64,000 bases of DNA from Streptomyces sulfonofaciens (GCF_014656295.1 NZ_BNCD01000002.1:186001-250000); one strand, 5' to 3'. Positions 1-10,008 are shown, numbered from the stretch's first letter. The notes: a model not told the origin generated them from the sequence alone. Program-made: numbers and translations.

Positions 1-1
1 G

Positions 2-1462
<1,461 letters not shown>

Positions 1463-1541
1463 GGCCACGGTCGCGGGCAGGCTGCCCGCTGTGCGGCGTG
1501 CGCCGTTTGCGCCGTGCGCCGGGCCGGGCCGGGCCCGAGGA

Positions 1542-1558
1542 GGCGGGGCCGGCCCGCC
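1542..1558. terminator. Small GC hairpin between convergent genes
   Basis: A GGCGGG / CCCGCC stem with a 5-base loop sits just past the stop of the dioxygenase gene and 80 bases after the monooxygenase. It could end both converging transcripts. There is no T-run, which is common in Streptomyces. The stem is short, so confidence is modest. Confidence 0.35.
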
Positions 1559-2473
1559 TCATGCCCTCTGCGGGGCGAGCACGATGTCGAACCGCACCCG
1601 CGACCACTCCGAGGAGGAGAGATCGCGCCCGTCCGGGGTCTCGGTGCCCGGCGGGCACACCTCGAAGTCCTTGACCAGGGAGGGCAGGACACCGAACACG
1701 GCGTCGCGGTCGAGGAGTTCGTCGCCGCGTACGAAGATGTGGGTGACCAGCGTACGCAGTCCGGACGCGGTGACCATGAAGTGCAGGTGTCCCGCTCGCA
1801 TGGGGGACCGCCCCGTCGCGGCGAGCAGGGCACCGACCGGACCGTCGTGCGGTATGGGGTACGGCGTCGGAGTCAGCGCCCAGAACGCGTACCGCCCCTC
1901 GTCGTCGGTGAACAGATGCGCCCGCCCCGCCGTGCGGCCGTCCCCGTGCTGGACGTCGTACAGACCGTCCTCGTCCGCCTCCCACACCTCGATGCGGGCA
2001 CCGGCCACCGGTGCGCCCCCGGTGTCCCTGACGGTTCCCTCGACCCAGCAAGGCTGTCCGCCCGCCCCGCCCGCGATGTCGCCGCCGGCCTCGACCGCCG
2101 GTGCGTCAGCGACGAAGAACGGCCCGAACACCGTGGCCTGCGTGGCGTCCCGGTGGGCCTCGTTGCCGACCGTGACGGTCTGCATCGAGGCGCCGAGGAC
2201 GTCCGACAGCAGGATGAACTCCTGCCTGCGCTCATCGGTGACGGCCCCGACGGCGGTCAGGAACTCCACGGCCCGCCGCCACTCCTCCTCGGTGAGCCGG
2301 ACCTCGCGCACGAACGCGTGCAGATGGCGGGTGAGGCTCTGCATAAGCTGCCGCAGCCGGTCGTCGGGCGCGTCGGCGAACGAGGCCACCACCCGGTCCG
2401 TGAGCTGCTGTTCCCGGGCCGCCTGCTCGGCGGACACCGCGGGGGCTGCGGACATCGTGTCACCTGCGGTCAT
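1559..2473 (-). CDS. Intradiol ring-cleavage dioxygenase, probably hydroxyquinol 1,2-dioxygenase
   Basis: A 304-residue intradiol dioxygenase with an N-terminal helical dimerisation domain (about residues 20-110) and the GPFF motif near 117-120. The four non-haem Fe(III) ligands are visible: Tyr172 (LYDVQ), Tyr205 (PYPIPHDG), His229 and His231 (GHLHF). The family cleaves catechols between the two hydroxyls. The pairing with maleylacetate reductase and a phenol-type hydroxylase points to hydroxyquinol (1,2,4-trihydroxybenzene) giving maleylacetate, rather than catechol giving muconate. It is last in a three-gene operon, and its ATG overlaps the stop of the reductase gene by four bases. Catechol 1,2-dioxygenase is the alternative, but no muconate genes are nearby. 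Confidence 0.85.
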   Translation of the reverse strand: MTAGDTMSAAPAVSAEQAAREQQLTDRVVASFADAPDDRLRQLMQSLTRHLHAFVREVRLTEEEWRRAVEFLTAVGAVTDERRQEFILLSDVLGASMQTVTVGNEAHRDATQATVFGPFFVADAPAVEAGGDIAGGAGGQPCWVEGTVRDTGGAPVAGARIEVWEADEDGLYDVQHGDGRTAGRAHLFTDDEGRYAFWALTPTPYPIPHDGPVGALLAATGRSPMRAGHLHFMVTASGLRTLVTHIFVRGDELLDRDAVFGVLPSLVKDFEVCPPGTETPDGRDLSSSEWSRVRFDIVLAPQRA

Positions 2474-3525
2474 GCGGGGTCATCTCCGTTCCACGCCGCC
2501 GTCAGGAGGCGTTCGAGCACGGCACGGGTCACCGGGGCCGGGTTGTCGGGAGGTACGACGGGCAGGATCAGGCCGGCCGCGGCGGAGACGTCCGCCCGCC
2601 TGAGTCCGACATCGCCCAGGGCCCGCGGGGCGTCCACCGCGCGCCGCAGCCGGTCGAGCCCCGCCAGGGCGCTGCCGGCGTCGAAGGCACGCGCCATGCG
2701 GGCCTGAGCCTCGGGTGCGTACGGTGCGTTCAGGGCCAGGACGTGCGGCAGCACGATGGCGTGGGTCTGTGCGTGCGGCAGCCGGTAGGCACCGCCGAGC
2801 ACATGGCAGATCCTGTGGTGCAGTCCGGAGCCGGCCGAGGAGAACGCCACGGCCGACACATAGGCGCCGTACAGGGCCAGTTCCCGGCCCCTGAGATCCG
2901 CGGGCCCGGCGGTGACCAGCGGCAGCCCCTCGGCGAGCGCGCGGATCCCCTCCGCGGCCAGGGTGCGGTCGATCGGGTCGGAGCCCGGGCTCCACATCGA
3001 GTCGACGCAGTGGGCGACCGCGTTCAACCCCGAGGCCACGGACATCCCCACCGGCAGCGAGAGGGTGAGCTCCGCGTCGTAGACGACCGCCCTGGGCAGG
3101 ACCCGGGGATCGCTGCCGGTCGTCTTGCGGGAACCGTCGGTCGTGCCCCACACCGCCGTCGCCTCGGAGCCGGCGTAGGTGGTCGGGACGGCCACCACCG
3201 GCAGGCCCGAGGCGAGCGCGACGGCCTTGGCCAGACCCGTCGCGGAACCGCCGCCGATGCTGACCACGGCATCCGCCCGCGCTTCGACCGCTGCCTGGTG
3301 GGCCCGCGCGGCCACCTCGGTGGGAACGTGCATGACGACCTCGTGGTGCCGCAGCGCCAGGGGCAGCCCGGCCGTGATCCGGTCGGCGGCGTCCCGCGCG
3401 GCGGGTGACGCGATCACCATGACACGGTGTGCGCCGAGCCGCTCGACCTCCTCGGCCACCGCGTCGGGCGCCGTCCCCGAACCGAAGCGCACCCGCTGCG
3501 GCCGGGTCTCGTGGACGAACCTCAT
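2470..3525 (-). CDS. Maleylacetate reductase (iron-type alcohol dehydrogenase family)
   Basis: A 351-residue member of the Fe-ADH/dehydroquinate-synthase fold. It shows the nucleotide-binding [11 protein letters not shown] stretch near residues 90-100, [10 protein letters not shown] after it, and a histidine-rich metal/substrate region ([10 protein letters not shown] ... HAIVLPHV) in the C-terminal helical domain. Maleylacetate reductases use NAD(P)H to convert maleylacetate to 3-oxoadipate, the last dedicated step of hydroxyquinol and resorcinol degradation. The true start is the ATG at 3525, which overlaps the stop of the upstream monooxygenase by four bases; a longer open frame continues upstream only because of GC-rich codon use. 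Four-base overlaps on both sides imply tight translational coupling across the operon. Confidence 0.88.
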   Translation of the reverse strand: MRFVHETRPQRVRFGSGTAPDAVAEEVERLGAHRVMVIASPAARDAADRITAGLPLALRHHEVVMHVPTEVAARAHQAAVEARADAVVSIGGGSATGLAKAVALASGLPVVAVPTTYAGSEATAVWGTTDGSRKTTGSDPRVLPRAVVYDAELTLSLPVGMSVASGLNAVAHCVDSMWSPGSDPIDRTLAAEGIRALAEGLPLVTAGPADLRGRELALYGAYVSAVAFSSAGSGLHHRICHVLGGAYRLPHAQTHAIVLPHVLALNAPYAPEAQARMARAFDAGSALAGLDRLRRAVDAPRALGDVGLRRADVSAAAGLILPVVPPDNPAPVTRAVLERLLTAAWNGDDPA

Positions 3526-5324
3526 GCCGTGCCACCGCGTCCAAGGATCCGTGACACGGCCACCAGCAGCGTCTGCGCCGGGTCGTCGGGCAGCCTCGCC
3601 GCACGCCACGCGATGTGCTTGTCGGGGCGGACGAGCAGTGCCCCGTCCTCCTCGACCTCGCGCAGCCGGGCCCAGTCGTAGTACAGGTCGGTGACGTCGC
3701 GGCCAGGACCGATCACGACGGTCGCCAGCTCGACGCCCAGCTCGGCCGCGGTCTTCGCCGCCGCTGCCGCCCACGCCTCGCCCGAGATGCCCGTCAGGAG
3801 GGTGAACCGGCCGTAGGGAGCCAGATCGTGCGTGGAGAGCTTGCGGGAGTTGTCCCCCACCCAGGCGTGCGGCAGGCGTGCGCCCGGCACCGTCGTGGGC
3901 TCGTAGAACAGCTCGGGATCGCGGGAGGGCGAGGGGCGCACCGAGCCGTCGGACAGCACCGCCTCGGAGGCGTAGAACTGGCCGAGTTCGACGCCGTGCG
4001 CGTTGAACTCGTAGTTCTTGACCTCCATGGCCTTCATGAGCGCCGCACGCTTGGCGGCACCGGCCGGGGTGTTCGCCTTGCGTTCCTCCATCTGCTCGAC
4101 CATCTCGGCCTCGGTCATCCCGCCGTGGACGCCGAGGGCCTCGAAGAGCTGCACGAACTCCCGGCCTGACTGGTTGGCCCGCAGCACGATCTGCCGTGCG
4201 ACGGGGGCGCGCTCGGCGGTGTACGTCTCCAGCAGGGAGGGCGCGGCCCGGCCGGCGAGCACGGCCGCGAGCTTCCATGCCAGGTTGTACGAGTCCTGCA
4301 CGGAGGTGTTGGAGCCGAGGCCGTTGGACGGCGGGTGGCGGTGGACGGCGTCTCCGGCGCAGAAGACCCGGCCGGAGTGCAGCCGCGTCGCGTACATCTC
4401 GTTGTTGCCCCACAGTGACGTGCCGGTGATCTCGACCGCCAGGTCCGGCAGACCCAGCAGGTTGCGCACGATCCGGGTGGCCTCCGCCTCGTCGACGACC
4501 GGCGGCTCCTCGTCGATGTCGTAGCCCCACACCACCAGCCACTCGTTCCAGGGGCGCACCATGCGCACGAGACCGGCGCCGATGCCGCCGACGTCGGAAC
4601 CGGGCTGGATCACCCAGTACAGGACGGAGGGCCGGTGGCCGACGTATTCGCTGATGTCGGCCTTGAAGGTGATGTTCATCGAACCCGCGATGTCCATCCT
4701 GCCCTCCATGGGCAGGGCGATGTCGGCGGCCACCTTCGACCGTGCACCGTCGGCGCCGATCAGGTACTTGGCGCGGATGGTGTACCGCTGACCGGTGAGG
4801 CGGTCGAGCACGTCGGCGTCGACACCGCCGGAGTCCTGGGTGTGGGAGAGGTACTCGGTGGAGAACCGGGTCTGCGTACCGCGGGCCGTCGCGTTCCTGA
4901 CGAGGATCGGCTCCAGGTAGTTCTGCGGTATGTCGCAGGTGAGCGAGGGCGAGGCCAGGCGCTGGTCGGCCTCGCGGGCGGGGTGGGTGCCCCAGGCGAG
5001 GATGCGGCCGATCTCCTCCCCGGCGATCGAGGAGCAGAACACGGTGTCACCGATCAGCGCGTGCTCGGTCGCCTCGGCCAGCACCTCGTCCTCGATGCCG
5101 AGGTCGCGGAAGATCTCCATGGTGCGCTGGTTGGTGATGTGGGCCCGGGGCGTGTTCGCCGTCCACCGGTATTTGGTGATCAGGATGTTCGGGACGCCGA
5201 GCGTGGAGAGGAACAGCGCCGCCGACGCTCCGGCGGGCCCGGATCCGACGATCAGGACGTCCGTCTCCACGACGGTGCCGCCGGGCTCCGCCGTCGTGTG
5301 CCTGTCCTCGTCGACATCGGGCAT
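3522..5324 (-). CDS. FAD-dependent phenol/resorcinol hydroxylase (TfdB-like)
   Basis: A 600-residue FAD monooxygenase with GSGPAG at residues 27-32, a GADGARS motif and a GDAVHRHPP ribityl-binding motif, plus the C-terminal extension typical of phenol 2-monooxygenase and 2,4-dichlorophenol 6-monooxygenase. In the operon with maleylacetate reductase and an intradiol dioxygenase, the likely reaction is ortho-hydroxylation of resorcinol (or a chlorophenol) to hydroxyquinol with NAD(P)H and O2. The start at ATG 5324 is supported by an AGGAGGGG ribosome site six bases upstream. The first gene of the operon, it lies 258 bases from the AraC regulator gene, which reads in the same direction and is the likely controller. 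The exact phenolic substrate cannot be told from sequence. Confidence 0.85.
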   Translation of the reverse strand: MPDVDEDRHTTAEPGGTVVETDVLIVGSGPAGASAALFLSTLGVPNILITKYRWTANTPRAHITNQRTMEIFRDLGIEDEVLAEATEHALIGDTVFCSSIAGEEIGRILAWGTHPAREADQRLASPSLTCDIPQNYLEPILVRNATARGTQTRFSTEYLSHTQDSGGVDADVLDRLTGQRYTIRAKYLIGADGARSKVAADIALPMEGRMDIAGSMNITFKADISEYVGHRPSVLYWVIQPGSDVGGIGAGLVRMVRPWNEWLVVWGYDIDEEPPVVDEAEATRIVRNLLGLPDLAVEITGTSLWGNNEMYATRLHSGRVFCAGDAVHRHPPSNGLGSNTSVQDSYNLAWKLAAVLAGRAAPSLLETYTAERAPVARQIVLRANQSGREFVQLFEALGVHGGMTEAEMVEQMEERKANTPAGAAKRAALMKAMEVKNYEFNAHGVELGQFYASEAVLSDGSVRPSPSRDPELFYEPTTVPGARLPHAWVGDNSRKLSTHDLAPYGRFTLLTGISGEAWAAAAAKTAAELGVELATVVIGPGRDVTDLYYDWARLREVEEDGALLVRPDKHIAWRAARLPDDPAQTLLVAVSRILGRGGTA

Positions 5325-5424
5325 GGAACGCCCCTCCTGTGTGCCCGGTCCGCCCGTCGGACCGGTATGGAACCGCAGTGTGGCGGACGGCCCCGGGGCC
5401 GCTGGAGGACCTGGCCGTGCCGTG

Positions 5425-5455
5425 GCGGAAACCGTCAGGCCGTGACGGTTTCCGC
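5425..5455. terminator. Perfect 13-bp hairpin between the AraC gene and the hydroxylase operon
   Basis: GCGGAAACCGTCA at 5425-5437 and its exact reverse complement at 5443-5455 flank a five-base loop. It lies about 130 bases after the regulator stop and 100 bases before the hydroxylase start, so it may end the regulator transcript. It could instead be an operator or a leader structure of the operon. Confidence 0.5.
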
Positions 5456-5582
5456 GTGGCGGGGCGCGGTTCGCGCGGCCGGTTCGCGCCGTCCGGCCGA
5501 GTGGGGCGGTGCGGGGGTGGTCAGGCCGCCACGGCAGCCGGCAGCCGGCAGCCGGCACCGAGGGGGCCCGGCTGCCGTGCGG

Positions 5583-6596
5583 TCAGGTCGTGCCGCGAGC
5601 GCCGCCGCGGGTTCGGCGGCGCACCGCGCCGGGTGGCGTGCCGGTGTGGGTGCGGTAGACCCGCGAGAAGTGCCCCACCGAGGTGAATCCGCAGCGCAGC
5701 GCGATCTGTTCCACCGACTCCGAGGACAGCGACGGCGCCCGGAGCAGCCGCTCGGCCAGCTCGATGCGGCGCTGCTGGACGTAGCGAGGCACGCTCGTGC
5801 CCATCTCGGCGAAGACCCGGGACAGGTGCCGCTCGCTCACCCCGATGCCCCGGGCGATGCGCGCCGCGGACAGGCCGGGCGAACGCAGCCTGGCCTGGAT
5901 GAAGGCCTGGGCCGCCGCGTAGTGCGAGGTGGCCGGGCGGTTGGTGCCGCGTTCCAGCAGGGTGGAGACCAGGTCGAGCAGCGCGCCCTCGTCCGCACGG
6001 CCGTTCCCGCGCGGGCCCACCGCCCCGGCGACCGACCGGGCGAGGGCCTGGGCGTAGACGTTGACGTCGGCGGACCCGTCGAAGTCGACCACGACGGGCC
6101 TCGCGGGCACGGACCGGTCGCTGAGCTCGGCGAACACCGACTTGGGGATCTTGACGGCCAGTTCCTCCAGCCCCTGGGAGAAGCCGCGCATGAAGGGCCG
6201 GTCGACGTCGCAGAGCAGCAACTGGCCCGGCCGCACGGTGCGCACGCCCTCGTCGTGGTAGAAGAACGCCTCGCCGACGAGCGTGAAGTACAGGGCGACG
6301 GAGTCGGTGGGGGAGGCGCGGACGACGTCCGCGGTGCGTTCCACGACGTGCGAGGTGCCCTCCACATGGGCCAGGTGCAGCCGCTCCAACTGGAGGTTGA
6401 CCTCCGTCGCCTCCAGCGCGGTGCCGGCGAGCGTCCGGCACCGCAGTGCGACGAGGGAGGCCGCGTTGTGCGCCTCCCACATCTCGATGCGCCGGCTCTC
6501 GGACAGGCCCCGGGTGCTGAACCGGACGGCGGCGGGCGCACCGACGGCGCCGCCGGCGGCCGAGGCTTCTGCTGCTGGCGAGGTGGGGCCTGTCAT
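5583..6596 (-). CDS. AraC-family transcriptional regulator
   Basis: A 337-residue regulator. Residues 25-200 match the AraC-binding-like effector domain found in regulators of aromatic catabolism (FSTRGLSESRRIEMWEAHNA, then a beta-rich jelly-roll). The last 100 residues hold the paired helix-turn-helix of AraC/XylS proteins, with the conserved IALRCGFTSVGHFSRVYRTHTGTPP block. It is co-directional with and upstream of the hydroxyquinol operon, so it is the likely activator responding to resorcinol or a related phenol. No convincing ribosome site precedes ATG 6596, and the Ala-rich first 20 residues are weakly constrained, so a downstream start is possible. Confidence 0.85.
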   Translation of the reverse strand: MTGPTSPAAEASAAGGAVGAPAAVRFSTRGLSESRRIEMWEAHNAASLVALRCRTLAGTALEATEVNLQLERLHLAHVEGTSHVVERTADVVRASPTDSVALYFTLVGEAFFYHDEGVRTVRPGQLLLCDVDRPFMRGFSQGLEELAVKIPKSVFAELSDRSVPARPVVVDFDGSADVNVYAQALARSVAGAVGPRGNGRADEGALLDLVSTLLERGTNRPATSHYAAAQAFIQARLRSPGLSAARIARGIGVSERHLSRVFAEMGTSVPRYVQQRRIELAERLLRAPSLSSESVEQIALRCGFTSVGHFSRVYRTHTGTPPGAVRRRTRGGARGTT

Positions 6597-7285
6597 GGGT
6601 GCACTGTAGTGGGGCGAGCCCCGGGCCGCGGCCGGGCCGTGGCCGGTACGTGCAGACGGTGGGGCGCCCGGGCGAGCGGGCGGGATGGCCGCCGCTGCCG
6701 GCCGGACCGCGTCCAGTCCCTCAAGGGCGCGGGACCGGCGTAGCACGGTGTGTCCCTCAGCCGCGGGGAAGCGGGCGGCGCCGCAGGCGGAAAACCGGCC
6801 GGGACATGCCGGTTCGACGCCACCGACACCGCAGGGCGCACGAGCGGTGGACAGGTCGACGACGGGGACACGAGCCGGTGTCTCGGCTCCGACGTCTACC
6901 GGCCCGAAGCCGCGGTCCACGGCACCGGTTGGCGGATCTCGCTGCCCAACGCGCCGGCCACCGCCCGCTTCCGCACGACCACAGGCGTCGACGTGGCCGT
7001 CGCCGCGGCCGAGGGCGCGAGCCGCCACGCCGTGGTGACGCTGACGGCACGCTCCGTCAGCGGCCCGTCCCGGTCCGCGGTTTCGACCTGCACGGCCACC
7101 AGGTGGCCGTGGGGAGCGCATCCCGCGGGGTCCCGCCGCGCCACCGGCGCCGGGGCCCCGTCATGCCGCCCGCCGTGTGCCCCTCCACGCCGTCATATCC
7201 ACTCATTCGGGTGATGTGCCAGGAACAAGGATCTTCTGCGGTGATGTGGGTATTTTCCTCACCAGCGACGCAGAAGGGTGAAGGC
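6597..7285. other. 689-base stretch without a convincing gene
   Basis: Open frames on both strands here lack family resemblance and ribosome sites. One plus-strand frame, about 6830-7110, reads like a beta-rich extracellular module (a stretch ending VAVAAAEGASRHAVVTLTAR) without a plausible start or stop, so it may be the remains of a larger gene. The last 90 bases carry the promoter region of the Rieske gene, with a lower GC content around 7195-7265. Nothing else was recognised. Confidence 0.4.
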
Positions 7286-8353
7286 ATGGGACCGTCACGC
7301 GCGTACTCCCGCGCCATCAGCGAGGGCCCGACTCCGGCCGATGCGGCGGGGGCACCCGGCCTGCCCTGCCCCAGCGGCTGGTCCGCGCTGGCCTTCTCCG
7401 ACGAACTGCGCCCGGGCACGGTCCTCACCCGGCCCCTCGCGGGCCGGGACGTGGTCCTGTACCGCCGCAGCTCCGGGGCGATCCACGCCATCCACCCGTT
7501 CTGCCCGCACCTCGGGGCGCACCTGGGTCTGGCGAAGGTCGACGGCGACCACCTCGTGTGCCCGTTCCACTCCTTCGCCTTCGGTCCCGACGGTGCGTGT
7601 GCGCGGACCGCGTACAGCACTCCGCCGCCCGGCATCTCCCTCACCCCGCTGCCCGTGCAGGAGGCCAACGGCGCCGTGTTCGTCTGGCGGCACCACGACG
7701 GCCGGGAGCCGGACTGGTCGATCCCGCAGTGGCACACCATCGGCCGCCGGCCCGCCCGGCACAGCGCCTGGGAACTGGCGGGCCACGCCCAGGAGGTGAT
7801 CGAGAACTCGGTGGACCTCGGGCACTTCGCCACCTTGCACGGTTGGGCCAAGGCCGAGATGGGCAGCCCGGTCAGCTACGACAAGTCGACCTTCCACGTG
7901 TCCATGAGGGCCCATGAACACGCCCCGCTGCTCGGCGACTTCGTGGTGGAGGTGGAGGTGGACGGGTTCGGGCTCGCCTGTCTGCACGCGGACATCCGCA
8001 CCCCGCGGATCGGGCTCGACATGTGCACCATGGTGATGCCCACGGCGATCGCCCGCGGCCGCATGCAGTTCCGGCAGTTGAACCGCATCGCCTTCGCCGA
8101 ACCGCACCGGCTGCCGAGGCCGCTGGCCAGGGCGGTGAGCAGGACGGCCGCCAGGCTGCTGGACGGTCCCATCTTCCGTTCGAGTTGCGCCTTCACCGCC
8201 GCCGACTTCCCGATCTGGCACCACAAGCGGTACCTCCAGCCCCCCGGCCTGGCCCGCGGCGACGGCCCCATCGGTGCGTTCCGGCACTGGGCGCGGCAGT
8301 TCTACCCCCCGCAGGAGGACGGCGACCGGCAGCCGGGCCCCGCCCCCCGGTAG
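7286..8353 (+). CDS. Rieske-type non-haem iron oxygenase
   Basis: A 355-residue oxygenase alpha-type subunit. The Rieske [2Fe-2S] ligands are Cys73-x-His75 and Cys92-x2-His95 (CPHLG ... CPFH). The catalytic domain carries the mononuclear iron motif ENSVDLGHFATLHG, giving His180 and His185, with a distal Asp or Glu expected near the C-terminus. The layout and length resemble single-component sterol/ketosteroid-type Rieske oxygenases (KshA and DAF-36/Neverland relatives) rather than ring-hydroxylating dioxygenase alpha subunits with a beta partner, and no beta gene is present. Its substrate is unknown. ATG 7286 follows a GAAGGGTGAAGG ribosome site. No complete reductase is nearby, so electrons must come from elsewhere. 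Confidence 0.85.
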   Translation: MGPSRAYSRAISEGPTPADAAGAPGLPCPSGWSALAFSDELRPGTVLTRPLAGRDVVLYRRSSGAIHAIHPFCPHLGAHLGLAKVDGDHLVCPFHSFAFGPDGACARTAYSTPPPGISLTPLPVQEANGAVFVWRHHDGREPDWSIPQWHTIGRRPARHSAWELAGHAQEVIENSVDLGHFATLHGWAKAEMGSPVSYDKSTFHVSMRAHEHAPLLGDFVVEVEVDGFGLACLHADIRTPRIGLDMCTMVMPTAIARGRMQFRQLNRIAFAEPHRLPRPLARAVSRTAARLLDGPIFRSSCAFTAADFPIWHHKRYLQPPGLARGDGPIGAFRHWARQFYPPQEDGDRQPGPAPR

Positions 8354-8357
8354 ACGC

Positions 8358-8383
8358 CCCGGCCTTGCGGCCGCAAGGCCGGG
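8358..8383. terminator. 26-bp perfect palindrome, bidirectional terminator
   Basis: CCCGGCCTTGCGG followed directly by its reverse complement begins five bases after the Rieske stop codon and ends four bases before the end of the convergent IclR fragment. Its position between two convergent reading frames makes a two-way terminator the simplest reading. Confidence 0.6.
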
Positions 8384-8386
8384 CCG

Positions 8387-8863
8387 TCACACGAGCCGGG
8401 GCCGGAGCCCCTCGGCGGTCTCCCGCAGCACGGGCAGGACGCGCTCGCGCATCTCCTGCTCGGACATCCGCTCCACGGTGGTGCCCACGTTGAGCGCCGC
8501 GATCGGGGTGCCGTCCCAGCGGTGCAGCGGCACCGCGATCGAGTGGAAGCCCGCCTCCACCTCGTGGGCGACGTACGCGTGGCCCGCCGACACCACCTCC
8601 CCGATCTTCGTCTCCAGCGCCGCCACCGCCTCCCCGCCCGGAGCCGAGTGGGCGGCCAGGTGCCGGTGGCGGCTTTCCTCGTCGAGCCCGCCGAGGAGGA
8701 CCAGGCCCAGAGCCGACCGCAGGGCGGGCACCTGGAACCCGATGCCCTGTCCGATGGGCAGGGCGTGCCGCGGCAGCGCCCGTGCGACCATCACGGCCGC
8801 CGCGCCCGGCATCACGATCCCGCTCAGCGCGACGATGGCGATCACCCAGTGGCATGTGCCCAT
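8387..8863 (-). pseudogene. IclR-family regulator, C-terminal effector domain only (truncated)
   Basis: The 158-residue frame matches only the IclR effector-binding domain: the LP-x-G-x2-IGFQVPALRSALG-LLG block, the AGHAYVAHEVEAGFHSIAVPL region and a final RLV. A complete IclR protein is about 250 residues and starts with a winged helix, which is missing. The frame breaks off within about 20 codons upstream of the effector domain, exactly where plus-strand sequence of a Rieske oxygenase begins, so the N-terminal half was deleted. It is unlikely to bind DNA. It was probably the regulator of the oxygenase system whose fragments follow. Confidence 0.75.
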
Positions 8864-8924
8864 CGACGACGTTTCCTGCTACTGGTACGCCGGACTCTGC
8901 CGGGCGGCGGGTGTCAGGTGCTAG
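8844..8924 (+). pseudogene. Fragment of a second Rieske oxygenase alpha subunit
   Basis: About 25 codons encode QWHVPIDDVSCYWYAG. This strongly resembles the VPIDD-T-x-x-YW core strand found in the catalytic domain of phthalate/vanillate-type Rieske oxygenases. The frame then reaches a stop at 8922-8924. Nothing of the Rieske domain or iron-ligand helix remains. It lies in the same frame as the reductase fragment that follows, so both come from one deleted operon. Confidence 0.55.
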
Positions 8925-9239
8925 ACCGAGCACTTCGGCGCCGCCGCCCCGGGACCCGGTGCCGGTCCGGGCGAGGAGGTCGAGCTCGTGCTGCGCCGGT
9001 CCGGAACGACCGTGGTGGCCGCTCCGGGGACGACGTTGCTCCAGGCCGTCCGCGACGCGGGGGTGACGATCGAGTCCGACTGCGAGGAGGGCTACTGCGG
9101 CATCTGCGAGACCCGCGTCCTGGAGGGCGAGCCGGACCACCGCGACGTCGTGCTCTCGAAGAAGGAACGGGCCGCGGGGCGGACGTTCATGCCCTGCGTG
9201 AGCCGTGCGTGCGGCAGCCGGCTCGTCCTGGACCTCTGA
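8925..9239 (+). pseudogene. C-terminal [2Fe-2S] domain of a phthalate-dioxygenase-type reductase
   Basis: Reading in the frame of the preceding fragment gives TEHFGA, a typical linker in vanillate/phthalate oxygenase reductases, then a plant-type ferredoxin domain with cysteines in C-EEGYCGIC (three ligands) and a final MPCVSRA (fourth ligand), ending in LVLDL. A whole reductase is about 310 residues with FMN and NAD domains first; those are absent. A GTG at 8988 could still allow a free ferredoxin of 83 residues to be made, since all four cysteines survive, but no ribosome site supports it well. Confidence 0.7.
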
Positions 9240-9327
9240 CCGGCAGGCGGCACCGGCACCCAGTCGGTGCCCGCGCTCCGGCGGTGCCCGTCCCGGCTCC
9301 GTCCACGGGCGGGTGCCCGGTGAGCTG

Positions 9328-9348
9328 GTTACGCTCGTGCCGTGTAAC
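9328..9348. promoter_or_regulatory. TetR-type operator copy D (before cupin gene)
   Basis: GTTAC at 9328-9332 and GTAAC at 9344-9348, 11 bases apart, 75 bases before the cupin start. The same GTTAC-N11-GTAAC layout recurs before three other units in this block. Unlike the other copies, the spacer lacks the TTGA element. Confidence 0.6.
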
Positions 9349-9422
9349 TGAACTTCCGAGTGGATCCGCCGGCCCCGTCCCGGGCCGGCGGATCCGCCCG
9401 GGCGCACCAGGAGGTGTACGAG

Positions 9423-9965
9423 GTGGTCGACGCGAACCGCACCGAGGTCACGGTGGTGCAGCCGGGGGAGGGCGACACCGTCTCCCTTGCCGGATTCGGC
9501 GCCGTGTTCAAGCTGTCCAGCCGGACGAACGGCGGAGAGGTGGCGATCATCGAGCACCCCTTCGCGGTCGGCACGATCACCGCACCGCACCGGCACACCC
9601 GTGAGGACGAGCACTCGTTCGTGCTTGAGGGCGAGATCGGGTTCCGCTCCGACGACAGCGAGGTCGTCCTCGGACCAGGTGGCTACATCACCAAGCCGCG
9701 GGGGCAGATGCACGCCATGTGGAACGCCGGCAGCAGTCCCGGCCGCATCATCGAGGTCATCACTCCGGGAGGCTTCGAGGGCTACTTCCATGAGCTGGGC
9801 GAACTGCTCGCCGCGCACGCGGGCGGCCCCACCGGCCATGGGCCGAGCCTGCACGAGCTGCCGGAGTTCACGGAACTCGCCGAGAAGTACGGGCTCACCT
9901 ACGGCGCGCCGGAGTGGCTGGGCGACATCGTGCGCAGATACGGCCTCAAGCCGCCCACGCACTGA
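9423..9965 (+). CDS. Cupin-domain protein (quercetinase-like fold)
   Basis: About 180 residues forming one cupin beta-barrel. Motif 1 is HRHTREDEHSFVLEGEIGFR (metal ligands two His and one Glu) and motif 2 is the PRGQMHAMWN strand with a further His. Cupins of this type include dioxygenases, isomerases and small-molecule binding proteins; the reaction here cannot be assigned. GTG 9423 is preferred because AGGAGGTG lies six bases before it; GTG 9414 is possible. The gene is monocistronic, ends opposite a nitroreductase gene, and carries the shared TetR-type operator upstream, which ties it to the nitroaromatic-like gene set. Confidence 0.75.
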   Translation: MVDANRTEVTVVQPGEGDTVSLAGFGAVFKLSSRTNGGEVAIIEHPFAVGTITAPHRHTREDEHSFVLEGEIGFRSDDSEVVLGPGGYITKPRGQMHAMWNAGSSPGRIIEVITPGGFEGYFHELGELLAAHAGGPTGHGPSLHELPEFTELAEKYGLTYGAPEWLGDIVRRYGLKPPTH

Positions 9966-9973
9966 CGTCCGCA

Positions 9974-10008
9974 CCGGGGCTCCGGCGTAGCCGTCGAGCA
10001 AGCCCCGG
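9974..10008. terminator. Hairpin between convergent cupin and nitroreductase genes
   Basis: CCGGGGCT at 9974-9981 pairs with AGCCCCGG at 10001-10008, nine bases after the cupin stop. An overlapping 16-bp palindrome (centred near 10009) offers an alternative fold. Both suit a two-way terminator. Confidence 0.45.

Noticed and set aside
2470..4542. A 690-codon maleylacetate reductase with a long N-terminal extension
   Set aside because: The extension is the shadow frame of the hydroxylase gene; the reductase starts at 3525 in a four-base overlap.
4635..6743. A 702-codon plus-strand frame across the hydroxylase and AraC genes
   Set aside because: Antisense to two clear genes and of shadow composition; it crosses an intergenic region with no start signal.
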